Assembly: GCF_037860835.1 (NCBI RefSeq)
Contig: NZ_JBBEOG010000006.1
Coordinates: 150,565-214,564 of the forward strand
DNA: 64,000 nucleotides
From: Aquipuribacter nitratireducens
Lineage (GTDB): Bacteria; Actinomycetota; Actinomycetes; Actinomycetales; JBBAYJ01
Direction: 5' to 3'
Below, piece by piece: positions 15,822 through 23,189 of the stretch (position 1 is the stretch's first letter; each line of letters starts with the position of its first letter). A program made the position numbers and the translations under genes. Under the pieces are notes generated by a model. It was given only the letters and a program-made list of their open reading frames with translations. It was not told the DNA's origin and made no database searches.

Positions 15822-16922
15822 TCACGTCATCCGCGGCACGAGCCCCACGGCCGTCGCGGCGTCGAGACCGGTGAGCCGCAGCAGGTCGGTGACGAGGGAG
15901 CGGCTCTGGGCGAGCACCGCCGCCGCCGACAGCCCGAGCGGCACCCCGAGCGTCGAGGAGCGCTCCGCGACGGCGACGAGCTCGCGGCGCAGCACCTCGA
16001 CCTGCGCGGGGTCGTCGAAGCCGACCGCGAGGTGGTCGACCACCTCCGCGAGCGACACGACGAGACCGAGCACCTCCGGCGGCACCGGGTCGTCGCGCTC
16101 GACCGCGACGTCGGCGCGGCGCACGAGGACGCGGACGTCCCGCACCGCGAGATCGAGCGCCGTGTGGGTGGCCGCGTCGGCCAGCGCCCGCCGGGACCGG
16201 ACGGGCCGCAGGACGGACAGCGCGGCGGCCGCCTGCCGCTCGGCGACGGCGTCGCGGAGCTGCTGGAGGGCGTAGTCCGTCGCGCGCGCCCGCTCCAGCG
16301 TGCGGCGGGCGAGGTCCGCGTCGCCCGTGCGGCAGGCCCGGACGGCGTCACGCAGCAGGGAGGCGACCGTGCGCAGCACCTCCACGGCGTGCTCGCGGGG
16401 CCGGCGGAGCGGACCGACCGGGCTGAGCGCCGCCACAACCAGGGCCGTCGCCCCGCCGACGACCGCGTCGAGCCACCGGTCGAGGCCGTCGTCCGGGTTC
16501 GCGACGAGGGTCGTGACGATGGCGGCCTGCACCCCCGCCTGCAGGACCACCACCGTGCCCGCGTCGAGGAGGACCGCCAGCGACATCGCGACGAGGACGA
16601 CGACGACGAGCACCCACACGCTCGGCCCGACGAGGGCGACGACGAGGTCCCCCACCCCCACGCCGATGGCGACGCCGACGACGACCTCGACGGCCCGCCG
16701 CCAGCGCTGCCGGTACGAGGCGCCCAGCCCGATGATGGCGGCGGCCGGGGCGAAGAACGGCTGGACGTGACCGAGGACCTCCCGGGCGACGAGGTACGCG
16801 AGGCCCGCCGCGACCGCGGACTGCACGAGCAGGGGGGCCGTGCGACCGAGTCGGCGCAGCCGTTCCGGGACCCGGCGGGGCGGGCGCGGGACCCGGACCG
16901 GGAGGTCGGGGGCGGAGGTCAT
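15822..16922 (-). CDS. FUSC-family membrane protein (first copy)
   Basis: A 366-residue protein: a basic N-terminus, about six tightly packed helices (about 30-165) with LGHVQPFFAPAAAIIGLG and QRWRRAVEVVVGVAIGVGVGD, then a largely alpha-helical cytoplasmic domain rich in Ala, Arg and Asp. This is the half-size FUSC/aromatic acid exporter (ArAE) layout. It may export aromatic or other organic acids. Convergent with the rRNA methyltransferase and divergent from the helicase. A second, unrelated-in-sequence FUSC gene lies at the end of the Mrp operon. Confidence 0.8.
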   Translation of the reverse strand: MTSAPDLPVRVPRPPRRVPERLRRLGRTAPLLVQSAVAAGLAYLVAREVLGHVQPFFAPAAAIIGLGASYRQRWRRAVEVVVGVAIGVGVGDLVVALVGPSVWVLVVVVLVAMSLAVLLDAGTVVVLQAGVQAAIVTTLVANPDDGLDRWLDAVVGGATALVVAALSPVGPLRRPREHAVEVLRTVASLLRDAVRACRTGDADLARRTLERARATDYALQQLRDAVAERQAAAALSVLRPVRSRRALADAATHTALDLAVRDVRVLVRRADVAVERDDPVPPEVLGLVVSLAEVVDHLAVGFDDPAQVEVLRRELVAVAERSSTLGVPLGLSAAAVLAQSRSLVTDLLRLTGLDAATAVGLVPRMT

Positions 16923-17162
16923 CGCGGCACATCCTCGCGGCGATGCGAGTCCCCGGCCCGTCGTGAGGCATCATGGTCCCCGACGCCGTGCCGGAGCAGC
17001 CCGCTCCACCTCCGCTCCACCTCCGGTCGACCCCCTGTCGGCCCGATCGCACGCCGTCCCGCCGTGACGCCGGCGCCCCGCACCCAGGCCCCTCACCGGG
17101 CCGCACGTCCGGACGCGCCCCGCCTGCCCGCGGCGACCTACCACCGCCGGAGAGGCGTCCCC

Positions 17163-18584
17163 TTGACTGTGCTCGACCCCGCCCCTGCCCTCGCCCCTGC
17201 CCGCACCGCCGACCGGTCCTTCGCGGACCTCGGCGTGCCGGGGCCCCTCGTCCGCGTCCTCGCCGACCAGGGCATCACCACCCCCTTCCCCGTCCAGGCC
17301 GCGTCGCTGCCGGACTCCCTCGCCGGCCGGGACGTCCTCGGTCGCGGCCGGACCGGCTCCGGCAAGACCCTCGCGTTCGCCCTCCCGCTGCTCGCCCGCC
17401 TCCTCGGCGGCGCACCCCGCGCGACCGGACGCCCCACGCCGCGGGAGCCGCGCGCCCTCGTGCTCGCCCCCACGCGCGAGCTCGCCTCGCAGATCGCCGC
17501 CACGCTCGAGCCGCTCGCCGCCGCCGTCGGCCTGCGCGTCACCACGGTCTTCGGTGGCGTCCCCCAGGGCCGGCAGGTCCAGGCGCTGCGCGGCGGCGTC
17601 GACGTCGTCGTCGCGTGCCCCGGCCGTCTCGAGGACCTCATGGGCCAGGGCGAGGTGTCGCTGCGCCGCGTCGAGGTGACGGTGCTCGACGAGGCCGACC
17701 ACATGGCCGACCTCGGCTTCCTGCCGGCCGTCCAGCGCGTCCTCGACGCCACGCCCACCGGACGGCAGCGGCTGCTGTTCTCCGCGACGCTCGACAACGG
17801 CGTCGACCGGCTCGTCCGCCGCTACCTCCGCTCCCCCGCGACGCACTCCGTCGACCCGGCGGTGTCGCCCGTCCAGCAGATGGCCCACCACGTCCTGCGC
17901 CTCGCCGACCGCGACGCCAAGACCGGGGTGGTCCGGGAGCTCGCGTCCGGCACCGGGCGCCGGGTGCTGTTCCTCCGGACGAAGCACGCGGCGAAGAAGC
18001 TCGCCAAGCAGCTGACGACGCAGGGCATCCCCGCCGTCGACCTGCACGGCAACCTCACGCAGGGCGCGCGGCAGCGCAACCTCGCGGCGTTCAGCGCCGG
18101 CGAGGTCAACGTCCTCGTCGCCACGGACGTCGCCGCCCGCGGCATCCACGTCGACGACGTCGAGCTCGTGGTCCACGTCGACCCGCCGACGGAGCACAAG
18201 GCGTACCTGCACCGCTCCGGGCGCACTGCCCGCGCCGGGACGGAGGGGACGGTCGTCACGCTCGTCCTGCCGGAGCAGGAGCGCGACGTCCGCACCCTCA
18301 TGCGCCAGGCGAAGGTCCAGCCGCGGGAGGACCGGGTCGCCCCCGGTCACCCGGTGGTCGGGCGACTCGTGGGCGAGGTGGCCGCCGTCCGGGAGTACGT
18401 GACCCCGGCGCAGCGGGTCGCCGAGCAGCAGGGGACCCCCGGGACGGGCCGGCGGACCCAGGGCGGCCGCGCCCGGGCCGCACGTCCCGGCGGCGCGGGC
18501 GACGGCCGTGGCCGCAGCGGCAGCCGCGGTCAGGGCCGCCGCGGTCGTGCGGGCGGGCGCCCGCACGGCGACAGGACCCGCTGA
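17163..18584 (+). CDS. DEAD-box ATP-dependent RNA helicase
   Basis: A 473-residue helicase with the full motif set: Q motif region GITTPFPVQAASLP, motif I GRTGSGKTLAF, Ia APTRELASQ, II LDEADHMADLGF, III FSATL, V ATDVAARGIHVDDVELV, VI HRSGRTARAG. A Gly/Arg-rich basic tail (last about 45 residues) is typical of RNA-binding cold-shock helicases such as RhlE or CsdA relatives. The TTG at 17163 is chosen because GGAGAGG lies 7 nt upstream; GTG 17169 is possible. A 240-bp intergenic region precedes it, long enough for a structured 5' leader. Confidence 0.92.
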   Translation: MTVLDPAPALAPARTADRSFADLGVPGPLVRVLADQGITTPFPVQAASLPDSLAGRDVLGRGRTGSGKTLAFALPLLARLLGGAPRATGRPTPREPRALVLAPTRELASQIAATLEPLAAAVGLRVTTVFGGVPQGRQVQALRGGVDVVVACPGRLEDLMGQGEVSLRRVEVTVLDEADHMADLGFLPAVQRVLDATPTGRQRLLFSATLDNGVDRLVRRYLRSPATHSVDPAVSPVQQMAHHVLRLADRDAKTGVVRELASGTGRRVLFLRTKHAAKKLAKQLTTQGIPAVDLHGNLTQGARQRNLAAFSAGEVNVLVATDVAARGIHVDDVELVVHVDPPTEHKAYLHRSGRTARAGTEGTVVTLVLPEQERDVRTLMRQAKVQPREDRVAPGHPVVGRLVGEVAAVREYVTPAQRVAEQQGTPGTGRRTQGGRARAARPGGAGDGRGRSGSRGQGRRGRAGGRPHGDRTR

Positions 18585-18608
18585 GCCGGGTCCCCGAGCA
18601 TCGTCGGG

Positions 18609-19625
18609 TCACCGGACGGGGGGCCCGGTGACCACGAGGAGGCGGCGCAGGTGCCCGACGACCTGCGCGACGACGTCGCGGCACGCGGCGTCCGCCTCCC
18701 GGCCCGCGAGCTCGTCGACGGCGCGTCCCGCGCGGTCGCGCAGCTTCTCGGCCGGGGTCCCGGAGGGCTCGGGGTCGAGGACCCGGCCGACGGCACGGAG
18801 GGCGACGCTCACGCGGCCGCCCGCCGAGCAGGAGTCCGAGGCGAGCGCCGCGAGGTCGTCGGTCGACCCCAGCGCGTCGGCGAGGTCGAGCGCCACCCGC
18901 CCCACCCGGTCCACGACCTGCAGCGCCCGGGCCTCCTCGCCCAGCTCCTCGACGTGCCGGCGGGCGCGCAGGTTGCCCCGCCGTGCCCGCTCCGTCTCGG
19001 ACTCCCCGGCGCGGGCCTCGGCGAGCGCGGACCGCACGGCCTCGCGACGGTCGGGCACCGACTCCTCCGCCGCGCCGGTCTCGACGGCCTCCGCGAGGTC
19101 CTCGAGGAGCACGGCGACCTCGCCGAGGGCCCGTCGCTCCGCGCTTCCCGCCTGCCCGCGCGGCAGGGACGGCAGCAGGAGCGTGACCGCCACGCCGACG
19201 CCGGCGCCGAGCAGGACGAGTCCGGCGTACGCGGCGAGGTAGGCGACGGGGTCGCCGCTGCCGACGACGAGCGTGAAGAGCGCCGCCGTCGGGACCCACG
19301 CGCGCTGGGCGCCGAAGGCGCGCAGCCCCGCGAGGAGGGAGCCCACCCCGACTGCGAGCCCGACGGGCACGCCCGCCGCGTCGGGCAGGAGGACGACGAC
19401 CGCCCCGATGGCGCCGCCCGCCAGGATGGCGAGCAGGGCACGCCACGACGACGACACGGTGTCGGCGACGGTCGGGTACGTGACGATCGCCGCACCGAGC
19501 GGGGCGTAGTACCGGTAGTCCTCCACGCCCGGCACGAGGCCCGCGGCGTGCCACGCGAGGAACGCGGCGAGGGCGCTCCTGCCTGCGATCGCGAGACGGG
19601 TCCGGTGCCTGCCGAGAAACGTCAT
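18609..19625 (-). CDS. FUSC-family membrane protein, last gene of the Mrp operon
   Basis: A 338-residue protein with about six N-terminal helices (YRYYAPLGAAIVTYPTVADT, WRALLAILAGGAIGAVVVLL; about 15-165) and a long charged helical C-terminal domain. The family exports aromatic acids or supports envelope functions. Its ATG overlaps the mnhG stop by 4 nt, so it is translationally coupled to the Na+/H+ antiporter operon, which is not a standard member of that complex. It may use or sense the gradient set by Mrp, or serve the same stress response. Confidence 0.82.
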   Translation of the reverse strand: MTFLGRHRTRLAIAGRSALAAFLAWHAAGLVPGVEDYRYYAPLGAAIVTYPTVADTVSSSWRALLAILAGGAIGAVVVLLPDAAGVPVGLAVGVGSLLAGLRAFGAQRAWVPTAALFTLVVGSGDPVAYLAAYAGLVLLGAGVGVAVTLLLPSLPRGQAGSAERRALGEVAVLLEDLAEAVETGAAEESVPDRREAVRSALAEARAGESETERARRGNLRARRHVEELGEEARALQVVDRVGRVALDLADALGSTDDLAALASDSCSAGGRVSVALRAVGRVLDPEPSGTPAEKLRDRAGRAVDELAGREADAACRDVVAQVVGHLRRLLVVTGPPVR

Positions 19626-19984
19626 CGCGGCCGCCTCCCCCGGTCCCGCGACGCCTCCGCCCGCGCGAGCTCGTCGACCACGAGCTCCTCCCCCTGCTCC
19701 TCCCCGCGCGCGTGCGCGGTCCGCCCGAGGACCTGGGCGAGCACGGGGGCGGTCGTCACCTGGAAGAGGGCGACGAGCCACAGCTCGACCGACTCCGCCG
19801 GGTCGCGCAGGCGCAGGCTCGCGCCGACGACGACGAGGACGAGCCCGACGATCTGCCCCTTGGTCGCTGCCTGCAGCCGGCCCGACACCCCGGGCAGGCG
19901 GAACAGCGCGACCGACGCCACGAGCGTTAGGGCGCAGCCGGTGAGCAGCAGGAGCGCCGCGACGACGTCGGCGAGCGCGGTCAC
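19622..19984 (-). CDS. mnhG: Na+/H+ antiporter subunit G
   Basis: A 120-residue protein with three membrane helices and the conserved LFRLPGVSGRLQAATKGQIVG loop seen in MnhG/MrpG (RLPD..R.HA.TK). It is a small subunit of the Mrp cation/proton antiporter in the cytoplasmic membrane. The last 30 residues are an extra charged tail (ARGEEQGEELVVDELARAEA). GTG 19984 overlaps the mnhF stop by 4 nt, and its own stop overlaps the FUSC start. Confidence 0.88.
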   Translation of the reverse strand: MTALADVVAALLLLTGCALTLVASVALFRLPGVSGRLQAATKGQIVGLVLVVVGASLRLRDPAESVELWLVALFQVTTAPVLAQVLGRTAHARGEEQGEELVVDELARAEASRDRGRRPR

Positions 19985-20238
19985 CGCCTGCTCCTCGGGA
20001 CCAGGCGCACGACGGCCGCGCCGGTGAGGAACCCGACGAGCGCGACGACGACGAGGACGATCGACGGGCCCTCGTCGCGGGAGACCGCGAGGAGCGCGAG
20101 GCCCATGACGAGCACCGCGGTGAGGACGTCGAAGGCGGTGAGCCGCTCCACGTGGTGCCTGGCCCGCACGAGGCGGACCAGGCACAGCGCGGCGGACACC
20201 ACGAGCATCGAGGCACAGAGGAGGAGCACGACGGTCAC
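19981..20238 (-). CDS. mnhF: Na+/H+ antiporter subunit F
   Basis: An 85-residue, three-helix subunit. VVSAALCLVRLVRARHHVERLTAFDVLTAV contains the conserved RL..GP..DR.v..D motif of MnhF in a diverged form, with the Asp of AFDVL retained. It acts only as part of the Mrp complex. GTG 20238 and stop overlap neighbours by 4 nt each, which fixes both ends. Confidence 0.87.
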   Translation of the reverse strand: MTVVLLLCASMLVVSAALCLVRLVRARHHVERLTAFDVLTAVLVMGLALLAVSRDEGPSIVLVVVALVGFLTGAAVVRLVPRSRR

Positions 20239-20804
20239 GGCCGACCGCCGTCCGCGGGGACGCCGGCCGCACGACCGGCCGGTTCCCCGAACGCGGCGAG
20301 CACCTGGTCGACCGCGTGCTGCGTGCGTGCGCGCGCACGCTCGACGCCCGCCTCGTCGCGCACGTCGAGGCAGTGGACGTACAGCAGATCCGCCTCCCGG
20401 TCGACGGCGACGACGAGCGTGCCCGGGACGAGCGACACCCGGTTCGCGGCGACGGCGACGGCGACGTCCGAGCGGCTCGGCGCACGCACCGCCACGACCG
20501 CCGAGCGGGTCGCCGGGCCGCGGACGACGACCGCGACGACCACGGCGGCCGTCGACCGGACGAGGTCGACGAGCAACGCCCCGAGGGCGCGCAGGCCGGG
20601 CCACAGCCGGGGCCGGGCGGGGACCACCGGCGCCGGCAGCCCCGTGAGCAGCCAGCACAGCAGCGCCACCGGGAGCGCGCTCACGAGCACGAGCGGCTGC
20701 AGGCCGCCCCACAGCAGCACCCACACGAGCGCGCCCCACGCCACCATCGGCCACGCCGACCACCGCAGCGACGCCGTCGCGCCCCCGGCGCGAGGGCCGT
20801 TCAC
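20235..20804 (-). CDS. mnhE: Na+/H+ antiporter subunit E
   Basis: A 189-residue subunit with two or three N-terminal helices (WGALVWVLLWGGLQPLVLVSA) and a soluble C-terminal part with NRVSLVPGTLVVAVD and LLYVHCLDV, the hallmark NxITLTPGT...VHxLD pattern of MnhE/MrpE. The tail of about 25 residues is Ala/Gly-rich. GTG 20804 overlaps the mnhD stop (GTGA), so the start is well fixed. Confidence 0.9.
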   Translation of the reverse strand: MNGPRAGGATASLRWSAWPMVAWGALVWVLLWGGLQPLVLVSALPVALLCWLLTGLPAPVVPARPRLWPGLRALGALLVDLVRSTAAVVVAVVVRGPATRSAVVAVRAPSRSDVAVAVAANRVSLVPGTLVVAVDREADLLYVHCLDVRDEAGVERARARTQHAVDQVLAAFGEPAGRAAGVPADGGRP

Positions 20805-22321
20805 GGTCGCGTCCCCGAGCCGAGCAGCGCCTGGCGGTAGGCGAGCGGCTCCCGCAGGTCGTCGGCGGCGCGCTGCGCGAGCGCGCTCAGCGGTCCCGCG
20901 AGCACGGCGACCGCGAGCGTCCCGGCCACGGCCGTCGCCGCAGCCGTCCGCATCGTCGCGACCGCGACGCCCCGGCGGGCCTCCGGCGGGGTGCGCGGCC
21001 GCTCCGGCGCCTCGCCCCAGCAGGCGCCGACCCACACGCGGCTCGTCGCCGCGAGCGTCAGCAGGCTCGTGAGGACCGCGACGACGGCGAGCACCGCCGG
21101 TCCGACGCCGTCGGTCGCGACGGTCGCCTGGAGGACGGCGAGCTTGGCGACGAAGCCGTCGAGCGGCGGCACCCCGCCGAGGCTGAGGGCGGGGACGAGC
21201 ATGAGGCCCGCGACGAGGGGTGCCGACGAGGCGAGGCCGCCGAGGCCCCGAAGCGACGTCGTCCCCCGCTCCCGTTCCGCGAGCCCCGCGACGAGGAAGA
21301 ACGCGACGAGGACGACGATGTGGTGGGCGAGGTAGACGACGGTCGCGCGCAGCCCGGCGGCGGAGGACAGCGCGAGCCCGAGCAGCATGAAGCCGATGTG
21401 GGAGACGAGGACGAATGCGAGCGCCCGGTCGACGTCGTCCTGCACGAGCGCCCCGAGGACGCCGACGAGCATCGTGAGCGCCGCGAGCACGAGCAGCAGC
21501 GGCCACGGCTCGTCGCGGGGGAAGAGGAGCGTCTGGGTCCGTACGACGGCGTAGACGGCGACCTTGGTCAGCAGCGCCGCGAAGACCGCCGTCACGGGGG
21601 CGGGGGCGGTCGGGTAGCTGTCGGGCAGCCACCAGTGGAGGGGAACGAGGGCCGCCTTCGTGCCGAGCGCGAGGAGGAGGAGCAGCCCGAGGACGGCCCG
21701 CACACCGCCGTCGACCTCGGCCATCGCCCCGGGCAGCTGCGCGAGCGACACCGTGCCGGTCGTGCCGTACACGAGGCCGACGGTCGTGAGCAGCAGGAGG
21801 GACGCCGTGAGGCTCGTCACGACGTACGTCGTGCCGGAGCGGACGCGGTGCGCCGTGGCGCCCAGCGTCATGAGGACGTAGCTCGCCATGAGCATCGTCT
21901 CGAACCCCACGAAGAGCGTGAAGAGGTCCCCGGTGACGAGCACGAGGCAGATGCCGGCGAGCAGCACGAGGTAGGTGGGGTGGAAGACGGACGGGACGTT
22001 GCTCTCCCGGTGCTCCGCGCTGCCCTCCCCCACGGCGTACACGAGGACGACGAGCACGACCGCGCTCGCGAGCACGAGGACGAGCGCGGCGAGCCGGTCG
22101 ACGACGAGGCCGATGCCGGACGGAGGCGCCCACCCGCCCGCGGCGACCGCGAGCGGCCCGGTGGCGTCGACGTGCACGAGGAGCACGACGGCGCACGCGA
22201 GGACCCCGGTGACGACGGCGATCCCCAGCACCCGCTGCGCGACGGGGAAGGGGCTGAGCAGCAGCGACACCGCCGCCGCGAGCAGCGGCAGCACGACCGG
22301 CACGGCCACGAGGGCGTTCAC
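20801..22321 (-). CDS. mnhD: Na+/H+ antiporter subunit D
   Basis: A 506-residue polytopic protein of the complex I NuoM/NuoN-like family with about 14 helices. Landmarks are FETMLMASYVLMTLGA with the key Glu of TM5, WWLPDSYPTAPAPVTAVFAALLTKVAVYAVVR (quoted as WWLPDSYPTAPAPVTAVFA) with the conserved Lys in TM7, and DDVDRALAFVLVSHIGFMLL. It forms one of the ion-translocating channels with MnhA. It overlaps mnhC by ATGA. Confidence 0.92.
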   Translation of the reverse strand: MNALVAVPVVLPLLAAAVSLLLSPFPVAQRVLGIAVVTGVLACAVVLLVHVDATGPLAVAAGGWAPPSGIGLVVDRLAALVLVLASAVVLVVLVYAVGEGSAEHRESNVPSVFHPTYLVLLAGICLVLVTGDLFTLFVGFETMLMASYVLMTLGATAHRVRSGTTYVVTSLTASLLLLTTVGLVYGTTGTVSLAQLPGAMAEVDGGVRAVLGLLLLLALGTKAALVPLHWWLPDSYPTAPAPVTAVFAALLTKVAVYAVVRTQTLLFPRDEPWPLLLVLAALTMLVGVLGALVQDDVDRALAFVLVSHIGFMLLGLALSSAAGLRATVVYLAHHIVVLVAFFLVAGLAERERGTTSLRGLGGLASSAPLVAGLMLVPALSLGGVPPLDGFVAKLAVLQATVATDGVGPAVLAVVAVLTSLLTLAATSRVWVGACWGEAPERPRTPPEARRGVAVATMRTAAATAVAGTLAVAVLAGPLSALAQRAADDLREPLAYRQALLGSGTRP

Positions 22322-22686
22322 GCACCCTCTCCCGCGTCGTGGCCGGGCTCGGCGCCCTGGATCGGCGTGGTGCTGTCGTCGGTGCCGAGCAGGACGTCGT
22401 GCCGGTACGTGAGGGCGAGCAGGAGCGCGGTGACGGCGAACGTGATGACGATCGCGGTGAGGACCATCGCCTGGACGAGCGGGTCGGCCGACTCCGCCAC
22501 CGGCCCACCGGCCTCGGGCGCCTCGCCTGCGGGGCCACCGGAGACGAGGAGGACGACGTTGGCGGCGTGGCCGAGCAGGACGAAGCCGAGGACGACGCGG
22601 AGCATCTCGCGCTGGAGCAGCAGCTGGACGCCGCCGGCGGTGAGGACGCCGACGACGAGGGCGAGGGTGAGGTTCGTCGCGTTCAC
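22318..22686 (-). CDS. mnhC: Na+/H+ antiporter subunit C
   Basis: A 122-residue NuoK-like subunit with three helices: LALVVGVLTAGGVQLLLQREMLRVVLGFVLLGHAANV (residues about 8-45, quoted in two parts here: LTAGGVQLLLQREMLRVVLG and FVLLGHAANVVLLV) and DPLVQAMVLTAIVITFAVTA, the conserved DPLPQALVLTAIVI segment. The C-terminal 20 residues are a polar tail. GTG 22686 and the stop overlap mnhB and mnhD by 4 nt. Confidence 0.92.
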   Translation of the reverse strand: MNATNLTLALVVGVLTAGGVQLLLQREMLRVVLGFVLLGHAANVVLLVSGGPAGEAPEAGGPVAESADPLVQAMVLTAIVITFAVTALLLALTYRHDVLLGTDDSTTPIQGAEPGHDAGEGA

Positions 22687-23189
22687 TCCTCTCCCCCGAG
22701 GGTCCGCAGGACGTCCGTGACGAGCCCGACGACGACGAGGACGATCCCCACCTCGAGGAGCAGCGACGACGACACGGGCAGGGTCCCGAGGCCCGGGACG
22801 TGCCACTCGCCCGACACCCCCGTCAGCGGCGCACCCGTCGCGAGCACTCCGACGGCGGCGTAGCCCGCGGCGAGCGCGAGCCCGGCCCCGAGGAGGACCC
22901 CGGCGGGCACCCGGACGGCGGCGCCGAGGTCGTGCCGTCCCCCCGCGAGCCGCCGCAGCACGAGGCCGAGGCCGAGCAGGAGCCCGGCGGCGAACCCCCC
23001 ACCCGGGCGGTGCAGCCCCACGAGGAGCAGGTGGACGGCGACGACGACCATGCTGACGTGGACGGCGCGGGTGACGACCTCCAGCAGCAGGGAGCGCTGC
23101 GCCGGGTCCTGCTCCTGCGCCCCCGGCAGCGCCTCCTGCCGGGGGACGCCCCCGGCGCCGACGTCGCGCCCGGCCGACGGCGGGCTCAC
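22683..23189 (-). CDS. mnhB: Na+/H+ antiporter subunit B
   Basis: A 168-residue subunit. A 25-residue polar N-terminus (GAGGVPRQEALPGAQEQD) precedes four helices containing LLVGLHRPGGGFAAGLLLG, the conserved G..PGGGF motif of the MnhB domain. The last helix, SSLLLEVGIVLVVVGLVTDVL, is also typical. Part of the membrane arm of the Mrp complex together with the C-terminal part of MnhA. Start GTG 23189 overlaps the mnhA stop. Confidence 0.9.
   Translation of the reverse strand: MSPPSAGRDVGAGGVPRQEALPGAQEQDPAQRSLLLEVVTRAVHVSMVVVAVHLLLVGLHRPGGGFAAGLLLGLGLVLRRLAGGRHDLGAAVRVPAGVLLGAGLALAAGYAAVGVLATGAPLTGVSGEWHVPGLGTLPVSSSLLLEVGIVLVVVGLVTDVLRTLGGEE

Noticed and set aside
15675..17162. Open frame upstream of the DEAD-box helicase on the plus strand
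   Set aside because: It is the antisense of the FUSC gene, with no family signature; a ribosome binding site and TTG at 17163 mark the real start.
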